Shown: piece by piece, positions 27,464 to 39,000 of the stretch
Numbering within the stretch: the stretch's first letter is position 1
Layout of the letters: the number at the start of each line of letters is the position of its first letter
From: Maribacter sp. MMG018
GTDB lineage: Bacteria > Bacteroidota > Bacteroidia > Flavobacteriales > Flavobacteriaceae
Reading direction: 5' to 3'
NCBI RefSeq assembly: GCF_018100785.1
Contig: NZ_JAGJEC010000001.1
Span: 1,178,001-1,242,000, forward strand
DNA length: 64,000 nucleotides
The notes under the pieces: generated by a model
Told to the model about the DNA's origin: nothing
Databases searched by the model: none
The model's input: only the letters and a program-made list of their open reading frames with translations
Program-made: the position numbers and the translations under genes

Positions 27464-27951
27464 TTCGCAAGCGAAAATATGGCAAGAAAACAGCGCGCAC
27501 AAACACCTCCTGTTAAAAAACTGTAAAAAATATGGAAAGAAGATCAAAAAAATGATAATCGAAATTTATAAGGGTGTTTTTTTTAGAAATGATAATAGAT
27601 GTGAGGTACATTTTTGTTGATGAGGAGGTTATGTGGTTGGTGGTTGGCTGTAAGTATTTCTGATTTACGAATAAAAGACCCGGCAAAATATCGGACACAT
27701 AAAATTTTGATGTTTGGTAAAGGTGGTATCGATTACAATCTATAGAAAAGCATGTTTTAACTGTTTTTGGAGGGTAGTGCTATGTAATTGGATAATATAG
27801 TATAAGAAGAGGATAATTATTCAAAAATAATCGGCTGATATAATTTCTAAGTTTACAAGTGTAAAATTTGCACTTAATAACCTTTGTATTAAAATAGGGG
27901 TTTTCGGTGATGGTTTTATAGAAAAAAGCAATCAAACTAAACTTTAGAATT
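27464..27951. other. Regulatory region upstream of susC
   Basis: A gene-free, AT-rich interval. At 27857-27875 an imperfect palindrome (AAGTGTAAA and TTTGCACTT overlapping around a T-rich centre) lies about 76 bp before the SusC start. TAACCTTTG at 27878-27886 resembles the -7 consensus with one extra base. The site may be the operator for the locus regulator, but AraC-type proteins usually prefer direct repeats. Confidence 0.4.
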
Positions 27952-30948
27952 ATGAATTTGGCCAAATTATTACCAAGAATGTTTTTGGGATCAAGTCGTC
28001 TCAAAAAGCGAAAATTGTTTTCTGTTCTTTGTCTGTTGTGTGTGCAAGTTGCGTTATCGCAACAACAGATATCTGGAACAATTACGGATGATCAAGGAAT
28101 TCCGGTGGCCGGAGCGTCGGTAGCCGAGAAAAACACTACTAATGGAACAGTCTCCGATTTTGATGGAAATTTTGAAATTACCACAAACAGTTCAAATGCA
28201 GTTTTGGTATTTTCTTACTTGGGTTTTAAAACTCAAGAGATACCTGTAGGGTCGTCGTCGACAATAAATGTGGTCATGCAAGAAGATTTGGAGCAACTTT
28301 CGGAAGTTGTGGTCATAGGGTATGGAACACAAAAACGGGCCGATGTTACAAGTTCGGTGGCAACCGTAAAATCTGAAGATTTTGTACAGGGTAATGTAAA
28401 GGATGCCGCACAACTAATTCAGGGTAAAGTGGCAGGTTTGTCGGTTTCTGCCCCATCCGGTGATCCTACAGAAGGTACACAGATTAGTTTAAGGGGTACA
28501 TCTTCTATTTTAGGGGGTACAAATCCTTTGGTGTTGGTCGACGGTGTTCCAGGAAGCTTAAATACCGTTGCTCCAGAGGATATAGCCTCTATAGATGTGT
28601 TAAAAGATGGTTCTGCGACCGCAATTTATGGAACAAGGGGTACCAATGGGGTTATTATCATTACGACCAAAAAAGGTAGTAATGATATGAAATCTACCAT
28701 AGAGTATAACGGGTATATGTCATTGTCCACTATTGCCAATGAGTTAGATTTTTTAGATGCGAACGAACTAAGGGAGAAGTTTAATGAAGGGTACGAATTT
28801 AATGGGGCCAATTTAGAGGATTATGGAGCCAATACTGATTGGGTGGATGAAATTACACGAAATGCCTATAGCCAAGTTCATAACCTTATTTTTAGAGGGG
28901 GCAATGCTACTTCAAATTTGACGGCCTCTATAAACTATAGGGATATCGAAGGAACGTTTTTAAAGTCGAATAGTGAAAAATATACGGCGAGGGTCAGTGC
29001 AAACCATGCCATGTTCGATAATCGTTTAAAAGCCAATATAGGTGTTATATTAAGTGAGCAAACCTATAATGCCTTAGGGGACGGAAGCAGTTTTAATCCA
29101 TATATCTACAGGCAGGCCCTTATAAGAAATCCTACAGAACCAGTAAAGGATGAAGAGGGTAACTGGTACGAAAGAGACGTATATTTTTATGACAACCCTG
29201 TCGCGTATATACAAGAAACGATAGGCGAGAACAAATTTAGAAATTCTAGGTTCGATTTTTCCTTAAGTTATGATTTTGGCGACCATGTAACCATGAAAGG
29301 ACTTTACACACGTAAAGGAGAGACAAATATTAGAGGGTTTTATCAGACCAAGAACCATGTGTCTACCACAAAGAATGGCCAAGATGGCTATGCTTCAAGA
29401 GGTACTGACGATTATGTAGGTAATTATGGTCAGCTTACCTTAGACTATGATAATTCTTTCGGTAAGCACAAGGTAACCGGTTTGGTGGGTTACAATTATG
29501 AAGATAATACGAACCAAGGTTTTTGGGCTACCAACCGTCGTTTTCCTACAGACGGGTTTACCTACAACAATCTAGGTAGTGGACAAGGCTTACAATTGGG
29601 TGAAGCGAATATGGGCAGTTATAAAGATTCTGATAAGCTGATCGCTTTCTTTGCAAGGTTTACCTACAATTATGACAACCGTTACCTTTTAATGGCCAGT
29701 TTGCGTAGAGAAGGGTCTTCCCGTTTTGGTGAAGATAACAAATGGGGTAACTTTCCAGGAGTTTCATTGGGTTGGCGTATAGATCAAGAGTCCTTTGCCG
29801 ATAATTGGGATTGGTTGTCGAACCTTAAATTAAGAACAGGTTTCGGTGTAACGGGTATTAATGCAGGTTCTAATTATCAGGCCTTGAGTGGTCTAACCTA
29901 TGGGTCGTATTTTTTAAACAACGGGCAATGGGTAAGAGAATTGGTGCCCTCGAGAAATGCGAATCCCGATTTAAGATGGGAAAAGAAAGAAGAGTTCAAT
30001 GTTGGGCTTGACTTCGGTATTCTTGACGAGCGTATCAATGGATCGGTAGATTATTATAATAGAACCACCAAAGACGCATTGTTTAACTATAGTGTACCAA
30101 CGCCTCCTTATTTCTTCGGAACCATTGCGGCCAATGTTGCTGAAATCAATAACAAGGGATTCGAGTTCTTGTTAAATGTGACACCTGTAAAAACAGAAAA
30201 TTTTGATTGGACGGCTAACCTCACCTATTCGACCAATACCAATAAAATTGTATCGCTTTCCAATGATGAGTTTCAATTGACCAACGATTTCTTTGATGAG
30301 GGGTATACCGGCGAACCCATTCAAATTAGTACACATAGGGTACAAGAAGGACAGCCCATTGGTAATTTTTATGGCTTAAAGAGCGTAGATATCAATGATG
30401 ATGGTATTTGGATTATAGAAAGACCGGACGGTAGTCTGGTTCCTGCAACGGAAGCTACTACGGACGACCGACAAATTTTGGGCAACGGTTTGCCTAAATC
30501 CTATTATAGTTGGAACAATACGGTCAGGTACAAGAATTGGGACCTGATGGTCAACTTAAGGGGCGCCTTGGATTACGAGATATTGAATTTCTCGCGTATG
30601 TTCTATGAGAATCCCACAATTACCTATAATACATTGGACTCCGCTTACGATCTTGTATATGGGAAAACAGAACTGCAAGACGTTCAACGTTTTGTTAGCT
30701 ACTATGTAGAAGATGGCGATTTCTTAAAAATAGATAACATTACCTTAGGATATACCTTGCCCAAAGACGCTATAAAGTTTGCCCAAACTTTTAGGATTTA
30801 TGCATCGGGGCTAAACTTGGCGACTTTTACAAGTTATAAGGGTATAGATCCTGAAGTCAATAGAAGTGGATTATCGCCTGGTAATGATGAAAGAGACAAA
30901 TATCCTTCTACAAGGACGTTCACCCTAGGTATCAATTTTACATTCTAA
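27952..30948 (+). CDS. SusC/RagA-type TonB-dependent receptor
   Basis: A 998-aa outer-membrane glycan or peptide importer. After a long N-terminal signal region (hydrophobic core FSVLCLLCVQVALSQ near 22-36) comes a carboxypeptidase-D regulatory-like domain (QISGTITDDQGIPVAGASV, about 38-110), the TonB-box/plug region (EVVVIGYGTQKRADVTSSV near 119-137, LVLVDGVPG near 196) and a 22-strand barrel ending in FTLGINFTF with terminal Phe. It is followed 11 nt later by its SusD partner. Length is at the short end of the usual 950-1100 aa range. Confidence 0.95.
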   Translation: MNLAKLLPRMFLGSSRLKKRKLFSVLCLLCVQVALSQQQISGTITDDQGIPVAGASVAEKNTTNGTVSDFDGNFEITTNSSNAVLVFSYLGFKTQEIPVGSSSTINVVMQEDLEQLSEVVVIGYGTQKRADVTSSVATVKSEDFVQGNVKDAAQLIQGKVAGLSVSAPSGDPTEGTQISLRGTSSILGGTNPLVLVDGVPGSLNTVAPEDIASIDVLKDGSATAIYGTRGTNGVIIITTKKGSNDMKSTIEYNGYMSLSTIANELDFLDANELREKFNEGYEFNGANLEDYGANTDWVDEITRNAYSQVHNLIFRGGNATSNLTASINYRDIEGTFLKSNSEKYTARVSANHAMFDNRLKANIGVILSEQTYNALGDGSSFNPYIYRQALIRNPTEPVKDEEGNWYERDVYFYDNPVAYIQETIGENKFRNSRFDFSLSYDFGDHVTMKGLYTRKGETNIRGFYQTKNHVSTTKNGQDGYASRGTDDYVGNYGQLTLDYDNSFGKHKVTGLVGYNYEDNTNQGFWATNRRFPTDGFTYNNLGSGQGLQLGEANMGSYKDSDKLIAFFARFTYNYDNRYLLMASLRREGSSRFGEDNKWGNFPGVSLGWRIDQESFADNWDWLSNLKLRTGFGVTGINAGSNYQALSGLTYGSYFLNNGQWVRELVPSRNANPDLRWEKKEEFNVGLDFGILDERINGSVDYYNRTTKDALFNYSVPTPPYFFGTIAANVAEINNKGFEFLLNVTPVKTENFDWTANLTYSTNTNKIVSLSNDEFQLTNDFFDEGYTGEPIQISTHRVQEGQPIGNFYGLKSVDINDDGIWIIERPDGSLVPATEATTDDRQILGNGLPKSYYSWNNTVRYKNWDLMVNLRGALDYEILNFSRMFYENPTITYNTLDSAYDLVYGKTELQDVQRFVSYYVEDGDFLKIDNITLGYTLPKDAIKFAQTFRIYASGLNLATFTSYKGIDPEVNRSGLSPGNDERDKYPSTRTFTLGINFTF

Positions 30949-30959
30949 ACTAAACGACT

Positions 30960-32558
30960 ATGAAAAATATAAATAATAAAGTGTTTTCACTTAAAACAAG
31001 AATATCGATCCTAGCCGCCTGTGCCTTTTTGGTACAACTAGGATGTACAGATTTGGAGGAAGAGGTGTTTTCAGAAGTTACCGAAGCATCTTTTACACCA
31101 TCACAATCCGATATTGTATCGGTAATGGCTTCTGCGTATACTCCCATGCGCTACGTAATGGGGTGGCAAGGCTGGTTTGATCTACAGGAAGAACCGGCCG
31201 ATATGTTTGTAACGCCTACTAGACCAAATGGTTGGGACGATGGGGGTACCTATAAAAGAATGCATTTTCATGAATGGACCTCTACCCAATGGCAGCCAAG
31301 AAATACATGGATCAATTGCTTTAACGGTATCAATAGTGCCAATAGGGTAATATTGCAGATAGAATCTGGACAATTACCGGTAAGCGATGAACAGGCCACT
31401 GCTATTGTTGCAGAAATGAGGGCGCTAAGGGCCTTGTATTATTCTATGTTGGTAGATTCGCATGGTAATGTTCCGATCATTGCCAGTTATAGTGATGAGT
31501 TGCCGGTTCAAAGTACACGCACCGAAGTTTATAATTTTATAGTTTCTGAATTAACAGAAGTAATACCAAGCCTTACCGAAACGGTAGATGTTTCTACCTA
31601 TGGCCGTATGACCAAGTGGGCGGCCTACCATGTATTGGCCAGGGTTTATTTAAATTCTGAAGTATATGCCGGTACCTCTAACTGGGACAAGGTTATCGAT
31701 GCCTGTGATAAGATCATTGCCAGTGGAGCTTTTGAACTGTCGGATAGTTACTCTGATATTTTTAGTACTAATAATGAGGGCAACAGTGAATTGGTGTTTG
31801 CGATACCCTACGATCAAATTTTTGCAGGGCAGTGGAATGCCCATATGAAAATGTTGCTTCCTGATCATAGATTGGTCTTCGGAATGCAGGCCCAACCATG
31901 GGGCGGGTCTAGTTGTAACCCCCAGTTTATAGATAGTTATGAGCCAAATGATAAGCGTTTGTCGGATACTTGGTTAATGGGCGATCAACTAAATGCTTCT
32001 GATGGGAGTGTGGTTATGACCTTGGTCAAAGAGATGCCAAGTATTTATGACTGTGATTTTACCGATGGCTTTAGATGCGGAAAATATGAAATAGAACCAG
32101 GTGCTACAGGTGGACTTAGTGTAGATTTTCCATTTTTAAGATATACGGATGTGCTGATGATGAAGGCCGAGGCGCTTCTTAGGACCAATAAAAGTGATGA
32201 GGCTGCGACTATCGTAACCCAAGTACGTACACGGTCTTTTGATAACCTGGCGGATGCAACGGTTACCGGGGCAGAACTTGAAGGTGACACTACCGTGCAA
32301 TACGGCACCTTGGCCGAAGATGGTACTATTGCCGATGCAGGGGACCAAACGGCTGTACCATACGGACGTTTCTTGGATGAATTGGGTTGGGAGTTTGCTG
32401 GTGAGGCCAGAAGAAGAACCGATATGATCAGATTTGGGGTCTATCAAACTAAAAGCTGGTACAACCATACGCCAAAAGGTGATTACACCACACTTTTTCC
32501 GATTGGTTTAGAAGAGTTGAATACGAATACCAATTTAGGCCAGAATCCCGGGTATTAA
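30960..32558 (+). CDS. SusD/RagB-type surface substrate-binding lipoprotein
   Basis: A 532-aa lipoprotein (lipobox LVQLGC near residue 29). The N-terminal TPR-like helices with NSANRVILQIE-type motif, the AEMRALRALYYSMLVDSHGNVPI segment (split as usual, family core of SusD-like_3/RagB) and the C-terminal WEFAGEARRRTDMIRFG and LNTNTNLGQNPGY endings are diagnostic. It caps the SusC barrel and delivers ligand. A strong terminator lies 67 nt downstream, so susCD forms a transcript separate from the following enzymes. Confidence 0.95.
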   Translation: MKNINNKVFSLKTRISILAACAFLVQLGCTDLEEEVFSEVTEASFTPSQSDIVSVMASAYTPMRYVMGWQGWFDLQEEPADMFVTPTRPNGWDDGGTYKRMHFHEWTSTQWQPRNTWINCFNGINSANRVILQIESGQLPVSDEQATAIVAEMRALRALYYSMLVDSHGNVPIIASYSDELPVQSTRTEVYNFIVSELTEVIPSLTETVDVSTYGRMTKWAAYHVLARVYLNSEVYAGTSNWDKVIDACDKIIASGAFELSDSYSDIFSTNNEGNSELVFAIPYDQIFAGQWNAHMKMLLPDHRLVFGMQAQPWGGSSCNPQFIDSYEPNDKRLSDTWLMGDQLNASDGSVVMTLVKEMPSIYDCDFTDGFRCGKYEIEPGATGGLSVDFPFLRYTDVLMMKAEALLRTNKSDEAATIVTQVRTRSFDNLADATVTGAELEGDTTVQYGTLAEDGTIADAGDQTAVPYGRFLDELGWEFAGEARRRTDMIRFGVYQTKSWYNHTPKGDYTTLFPIGLEELNTNTNLGQNPGY

Positions 32559-32624
32559 CGAATTTTTGTGTAAGGCAAAAGTTTTAGAAAATAATTGTTT
32601 GAGTTAGTTTTTTATATAAGTGAT

Positions 32625-32659
32625 GAAAGCGAATGGATTTCCATTCGCTTTCTGTTTTT
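32625..32659 (+). terminator. Strong intrinsic terminator after susD
   Basis: Perfect 12-bp stem GAAAGCGAATGG / CCATTCGCTTTC (32625-32636 and 32641-32652) with loop ATTT, followed by TGTTTTTA. Confidence 0.9.
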
Positions 32660-32734
32660 ATGGTATATGAACAGGGTATAGTGGGTTTGATAATTTGTAA
32701 GTGGTTTCTAATCGACTGTTTAAGGGCTAAGCAA

Positions 32735-33577
32735 TTAAAACTGTGATCGATATTGTGTAGGCGGACATCCCTTTAATTCTTTGAATTTTCTGTTAAAGTT
32801 GGCAATGTTGTTGAATCCACATTGTTCTGAAATCAATGAAATGGAAAGCTCTGGCTTGTTCACGATCAATTTACAGGCATTTTCGATTCGAATTTCAATT
32901 AAAAATTGAAAAAATGTCTTGTTCGTCCGTTTTTTAAAGTAACGGCAAAATGCATTACGACTCATATTGGCAATACTGGCGACCTCCTCTAGGCTAATGG
33001 GTTCGTTAAATTTTTCCATGGCATATTTGTAGACATTGTTCATACGTTTTCCTTCATCATCTGAAAATGATTTTCTATAAACAAATGAGGATAACGGTGC
33101 TGTTTTTGCCTTTGAAACATGACTAATGATCATTAAAAGAGTAGCTATCTGTTCTACTTTGTTTTGCGATGATAACTTAAGGAACTCGTCAATGATCGTC
33201 TTCTTATTTGAAAGTACTCTCATGCCCAGTTCTGATTTTTTAAAAAAATCTTGCGTCAGCGAAAGGTCGGCGATATCAAAGAAATCTTTTCCGAAAGAAT
33301 GTAGGTCAAAAAAAAGTGTGTGCATCTCAGATACAGGAGAGGCCGTAACATCACTTTTAAATACATGGGGTACAAATCCGCCGATTATCAAAAGATCATT
33401 GGCCTTGTATTCATTTATAGAATCACCTACAATTAAAGACCCCTCTCCTTTGGATATATAACTGATTTGAATTTCACCGTGCTGGTGAAGTTGATCGTAG
33501 AAAGCTTCTACTCGATCTAATTGATAAACGAGTGCTTCATTTCTCGGTTTCGGAATTTTAAAAGGAAGGACTTTCAA
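32735..33577 (-). CDS. AraC-family transcriptional regulator with cupin sensor
   Basis: A 280-aa regulator. The N-terminal half is a cupin-type ligand domain (HQHGEIQISYISKGEGSLIVGDS near 30-53). The C-terminal 100 residues carry two AraC helix-turn-helix motifs: ISLEEVASIANMSRNAFCRYFKKRTNKTFFQFL and SISLISEQCGFNNIANFNRKFKE, shown here as residue blocks near 195-227 and 248-270. It sits between susCD and the divergently transcribed peptidase gene, so it is the likely sensor of the released sugar and activator of the locus. The intergenic 33578-33812 must hold both divergent promoters. Confidence 0.9.
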   Translation of the reverse strand: MKVLPFKIPKPRNEALVYQLDRVEAFYDQLHQHGEIQISYISKGEGSLIVGDSINEYKANDLLIIGGFVPHVFKSDVTASPVSEMHTLFFDLHSFGKDFFDIADLSLTQDFFKKSELGMRVLSNKKTIIDEFLKLSSQNKVEQIATLLMIISHVSKAKTAPLSSFVYRKSFSDDEGKRMNNVYKYAMEKFNEPISLEEVASIANMSRNAFCRYFKKRTNKTFFQFLIEIRIENACKLIVNKPELSISLISEQCGFNNIANFNRKFKELKGCPPTQYRSQF

Positions 33578-33812
33578 TTTTTTTGTATTAAGTTAATTAT
33601 AATTTACCCTGAAATCGGTTATTATGGTAATAAAGTACAAATAAAGCGGTGTCTGCCATAAATTACTACTTTAAAAACAATTTGATATTTCTGTATAAAT
33701 TAACTTCTTATTTCTGAGTTATACATGTTAAGGGTAATATAGTATCATTATCTGTTAATATGGACTACTGCAAGACGATGGATAATCAATAGTTTTAGTG
33801 ATAATTTTAAGT

Positions 33813-36065
33813 ATGGGATTTTTTGTTCGAAAATTAAGTGTATTTTTTATACTTATAATTACCGGGGTATCTTTTTCACAGGGTACATTAAAGGATTATA
33901 AGAAGGCTATGGCCGTGGATTCTTTGTTTCGTAACAAGGTATTTAACGTGCCGTCTGCTTTTCGTTGGAGTGGAGATACCACGTTATGGTATGTGAACAA
34001 CACAAAGGAAGGTAAGGAGTATATGTTGGTAGATCCGTTGCAGAAAAAACAGAAAAAATGTTTTGATCATGATGTTTTGGCAAAGCTATTGTCCGTAAAG
34101 TTTAATAAGCAGGTAGATCCAAAGAATATCGATATCAAAGAACTGGACTTTAATGACCATCGGACGGAAGTAGAATTTGTTTTTGAGGATGCTAGAATAT
34201 CTTATAATATAGAGAAGGGGACATTAACGCTCTTGGAAGAGGTAGAAAGTAAAAGAAAGAAAAAAAACGAATACTGGGGAAATAGATTTGACGAAACCTC
34301 TAACCTTCCCGTATTTTCTCCTGATTCTACCAGGGTTGCTTTTGTCAAGAACAATAATCTCTATATAAAGGATATCGGTACAGAGATAGAAACTCAATTG
34401 AGCTATGATGGGGCTCCTGGATTTTTTTATTCTTCGTATATAAAATGGTCGCCGGACGGTGAAAAAATTATGGCATATAAAGTTCGTCCGGGAGACGACC
34501 GTAAAATTTACTTTGTAGAGTCTAGCCCTATAGACCGGTTGCAACCAAAATTACATTCAAGAGACTATTTAAAACCTGGGGATGAACTGCCCTTTAAAAG
34601 TCCGCAGTTGTTCTTGGTTAATAGTCGACAGCATATTCAAATACCAACGTCCGGGTTCGATCATCAATTCGGTTTGTACAATATTGAGTGGAGAGCGGAT
34701 AGTAGGGCTTTTACTTTTGAATACAATCAACGCGGACATCAGGCGTACAAGGTGATAGAGGTCGACGCAAAAACAGGTCAGGTTAGTACTTTGGTCAATG
34801 AGACCAGTAAGACCTTTATAGATTATAGTAGTAAAAAGTATAGATATGATGTTGCCGATGGCAAGGAAATAATTTGGACATCTGAAAGGGACGGATGGAA
34901 CCATATTTATCTGTATGATGGAGAAACAGGAAAGGTTAAAACACAACTGACCAAGGGAGAATGGGTAGTGCGCAATGTTTTGTACGTAGATGAAGAGAAT
35001 AGGGAAGTTTATTTTACTGCCAGTGGATTATATAAGAACCAGGATCCATATTTTCTGCATTATTGTAAAGTAGATTTTGATGGTAAGAATTTTACGCGCT
35101 TTACCAAAGAGAACGGCAATCATAAAGTTGTTTTTTCTAATGATTATAAATACTATGTAGATCAATACTCACGAGTAGATATGCCGCCCGTTACGGTCTT
35201 AAAATCATCTAAAGATGCTAAGACCGTGATGCAACTACAGCAAGCGGACCATACCGCTTTATTAAAAGAAGACTGGATCGCCCCCGAAGTGTTCACGGCA
35301 AAAGGACGAGATGGAAAAACCGATATTTGGGGTATTATCATGCGCCCTACCAGTTTTGATCCAACTAAAAAATATCCTATTATAGAATACATTTATGCTG
35401 GTCCGCATGGTTCTTTTGTGCCCAAAGATTTTAGGGCCTATAATTGGGCTATGTCGTCATTGGCAGAGTTGGGCTTTATAGTAGTGCAGATAGATGGTAT
35501 GGGAACTTCCAATAGGTCAAAGGCCTTTCACGATGTGTGCTGGAAAAACCTGAAGGATGGAGGATTCCCCGATAGAAAACTATGGATAACGGCGGCCGCA
35601 AAAAAATATCCGTACATGAATGCTGATAAAGTAGGTATTTATGGTACTTCGGCCGGGGGGCAAAATGCCGCCGCCGCTTTGGTCTTCAATTCCGATTTCT
35701 ATGATGTAGCCGTTTCTTCTTGTGGCTGTCATGATAATAGGATGGATAAAATTTGGTGGAACGAGCAATTTATGGGGTACCCTGTTGGGCCTCACTATGC
35801 GGCATGTTCCAACGTGGAAAATGCATCCAATATGAATGGGCGCTTAATGCTCATTTTAGGGGAGATAGATGACAATGTAGACCCGGCATCAACAATGCAA
35901 TTTGCAGATGCCCTGATAAAAGCGAATAAAGATTTTGAACTGGTTACCGTACCGGGAATGTCGCATTCCTCGGGAGGCGAATATGGAGAGCGTAAAAGAA
36001 AAGATTTTTTCGTAAAACACTTGCTGAACGTAACACCCCCTTCATGGGATAAAATTTATAAATAA
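33813..36065 (+). CDS. Secreted S9-family dipeptidyl peptidase (DPP-IV-like)
   Basis: About 750 aa from the ATG at 33813, giving the signal peptide GFFVRKLSVFFILIITGVSF; a GTG at 33798 adds five residues. An N-terminal beta-propeller (DPPIV_N, to about residue 480) precedes an alpha/beta-hydrolase domain with the catalytic triad Ser613 (YGTSAGGQ), Asp686 (GEIDDNVDP) and His718 (GMSHSSGG). Such enzymes cleave dipeptides after Pro, Ala or hydroxyproline. It starts the second operon of the locus, 33 nt before the glycosidase gene. Its presence implies a protein-bearing substrate. Confidence 0.88.
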   Translation: MGFFVRKLSVFFILIITGVSFSQGTLKDYKKAMAVDSLFRNKVFNVPSAFRWSGDTTLWYVNNTKEGKEYMLVDPLQKKQKKCFDHDVLAKLLSVKFNKQVDPKNIDIKELDFNDHRTEVEFVFEDARISYNIEKGTLTLLEEVESKRKKKNEYWGNRFDETSNLPVFSPDSTRVAFVKNNNLYIKDIGTEIETQLSYDGAPGFFYSSYIKWSPDGEKIMAYKVRPGDDRKIYFVESSPIDRLQPKLHSRDYLKPGDELPFKSPQLFLVNSRQHIQIPTSGFDHQFGLYNIEWRADSRAFTFEYNQRGHQAYKVIEVDAKTGQVSTLVNETSKTFIDYSSKKYRYDVADGKEIIWTSERDGWNHIYLYDGETGKVKTQLTKGEWVVRNVLYVDEENREVYFTASGLYKNQDPYFLHYCKVDFDGKNFTRFTKENGNHKVVFSNDYKYYVDQYSRVDMPPVTVLKSSKDAKTVMQLQQADHTALLKEDWIAPEVFTAKGRDGKTDIWGIIMRPTSFDPTKKYPIIEYIYAGPHGSFVPKDFRAYNWAMSSLAELGFIVVQIDGMGTSNRSKAFHDVCWKNLKDGGFPDRKLWITAAAKKYPYMNADKVGIYGTSAGGQNAAAALVFNSDFYDVAVSSCGCHDNRMDKIWWNEQFMGYPVGPHYAACSNVENASNMNGRLMLILGEIDDNVDPASTMQFADALIKANKDFELVTVPGMSHSSGGEYGERKRKDFFVKHLLNVTPPSWDKIYK

Positions 36066-36098
36066 AAGAACCACCAAATAAGAGATAAGAATTTAATT

Positions 36099-39000
36099 AT
36101 GAGAGTATATAAGTTGTTTGTTTATGGTTTGCTATTTTTTTGTGCCATAGGAACTTTTACGTTAAGGGCACAAAGTGGCAATCAAATATTGGATGGTATA
36201 GGTGAGACAGGGCTGATCGCAAGGTATGTTTTTGATGGGGACTTAAAAGATTGGTCCCGTAACAACCTACATGGAAAAATGGTAGGTTCTAAGGTAGATT
36301 TTATAAAGGATGACCAGTTTGGCAACGTGCTTTCATTGCCTGCCGATAGTAAATCGTTTATTTCGATTCCAGCGGAGTCCATGATCGGCGAAGAGTCAAT
36401 AAGTATCACTGGATGGGTCTACCTGTATTCTGAACAATCTGGTCAAATACTTTTTGATTTCGGAAAAAAAGAGAGTTCACATTTTTTTGTGGCTCCCGTC
36501 GGAACCAAGACCGGAGAAGGTTATTTTGCAGGGGTTTCTTTAGAAAAAGAAGAACAAAATAGCACGGTTTCGCCGGCCATAGAAATTGGCGGTTGGAATC
36601 ATTTGGCCATAGTGTTCAACGCTCCTTCCAGATCTATTAGCACCTATCTTAACGGAAAAATGGTAGGTGAGACAAAGAACGTAGCGCTGGTTTTGTCAAA
36701 ATTGTTTGATGCCGGTGCGGTTAAGAACAATATCTTCTCTATTGGCCGACCACTGTCAGAAACAGGTGTATATCTGAATGCAAAGTTGTACGATTTTAGA
36801 ATTTATAGAATACCATTGGCTGAAAAGCAGGTTGCAAGAATTTATAATAATGCCCTTAAAGGAGGTGAAACCTCCGAATCGGAAAAAAAACCTAAGGTTG
36901 ATGATCTACCCAAATTTGAAAGTGGAACCCCGCAACTGTATAACGAATATCTGGTTGAGGTACCTGATATTGAGGTAGAGACCATTGTCGGAAATCTTCC
37001 TCGTTTGCCCCGTTATGTAGATGGGGCCTATAAAGAAGGAATACAAGGCCCCAAGGTACGGGTGCTCTGGCCTGCTCCTAAAGATAATGCTGCCGTATTA
37101 ACAACGGGAAGATATATCATAGAAGGTAGTATCGCAGGAACCGACATAAAGCCGAAGGCCATTGTAATAGTAAAAGAAACCCAAAATGTTTCAGTACCAA
37201 TTAGAAAGTTGGAAACGTTTAGCCTAGATGAGGTTTTTTTAAAAACCGATGTTCAGGGTTATAATACAAAATTCATAGAAAATAGGGATAAGTTTATAAC
37301 AACACTGGCAGAAACCAATCCCGATTCTTTTCTATATATGTTTCGAAATGCCTTTGGTCAACAACAACCCAAGGGAGCGGAACCATTAGGGGTTTGGGAC
37401 AGTCAAGAGACCAAATTGCGCGGGCATGCCACGGGCCACTACCTTACGGCCATCGTACAGGCCTATGCAAGTACCGGTTATGATAAAGAGTTACAGGCCA
37501 ATTTTGCCCAGAAGATGGAGTATATGGTCAATACCCTTTATGACTTGTCGCAAATGTCGGGTAGCCCCAAAGAAGCCGGGGGAACCTTTGTCTCCGATCC
37601 AACGAAAGTGCCACCAGGACCGGGCAAATCGGAATACGATTCACAACTGAGTGCAGACAGTATAAGAACCGATTATTGGAATTGGGGCAAGGGGTTCATA
37701 AGTGCTTATCCTCCTGATCAGTTTATTATGTTGGAAAATGGAGCTACCTATGGGACTAAGAAAAGCCAAATATGGGCTCCTTACTATACTTTACATAAGA
37801 TTCTTGCCGGTTTAATGGATGTGTATGAGATCAGTGGTAATGAAAAAGCGCTCCATATAACCAAAGGGATGGGAGACTGGGTGTATGCACGTTTACGAGA
37901 GTTGCCAAAAGACACCCTTATCAGTATGTGGAATAGGTATATTGCGGGCGAATATGGTGGTATGAACGAAGCTATGGCCCGCCTATATCGGCTGACGAAC
38001 GAGGATAAATACCTAGAAACGGCAAAATTATTCGACAATATCGAGGTATTTTATGGAGACGCGGATCACTCACATGGTTTGGCCAAGAATGTAGATACCT
38101 TTCGTGGGTTGCACGCTAACCAACATATACCCCAAATAATGGGGGCGTTAGAAATGTACCGTGGTTCTAATACTCCTGAATACTATCATGTGGCCGATAA
38201 TTTTTGGTATAAGGCCACCAATGATTACATGTATAGCATTGGAGGTGTTGCCGGAGCCCGTAACCCTACCAATGCAGAATGTTTTATAGGGCAACCGGCC
38301 ACTCTCTACGAAAATGGTTTGTCATCGGGCGGACAAAATGAGACCTGTGCAACCTATAACATGCTTAAGCTATCTAGAAATATTTTTCTTTATGATCAAC
38401 GAGCCGAATTAATGGACTACTACGAGCGTAGTCTTTATAACCATATTTTGGCATCTGTAGCAGAGGATAGCCCCGCCAATACATACCATGTACCCTTACG
38501 ACCGGGTTCTGTAAAGCACTTTGGAAATCCGCACATGAAGGGTTTTACCTGTTGTAACGGTACGGCGATCGAGAGTAGTACCAAACTTCAGAATACCATT
38601 TATTTTAAAAGTGTGGACAACCAAGCGTTGTACGTAAATCTTTATGTGCCTTCTACATTAAACTGGACTGAAAAGAATGTTGTCATAGAACAGAATACTG
38701 CTTTTCCTAAGGATGATCATACCAAGTTGACGATTAAGGGCAAGGGTAAGTTTGATTTAAATGTTCGTGTCCCCCATTGGGCGACCAAAGGATTTTTTGT
38801 AAAAATAAACGGTAAGGAAAAAAAGGTAGATGCAACACCCGGAAGTTACCTTACCATAAGTAGAAAATGGAAAAATGGTGATACCATTGAGCTATATATG
38901 CCATTTCAGTTTCATTTAGAACCGATCATGGACCAGCAAAATATTGCCAGCTTGTTTTATGGCCCTATTTTGTTGGCAGCCCAAGAAACAGCACCTAGAA

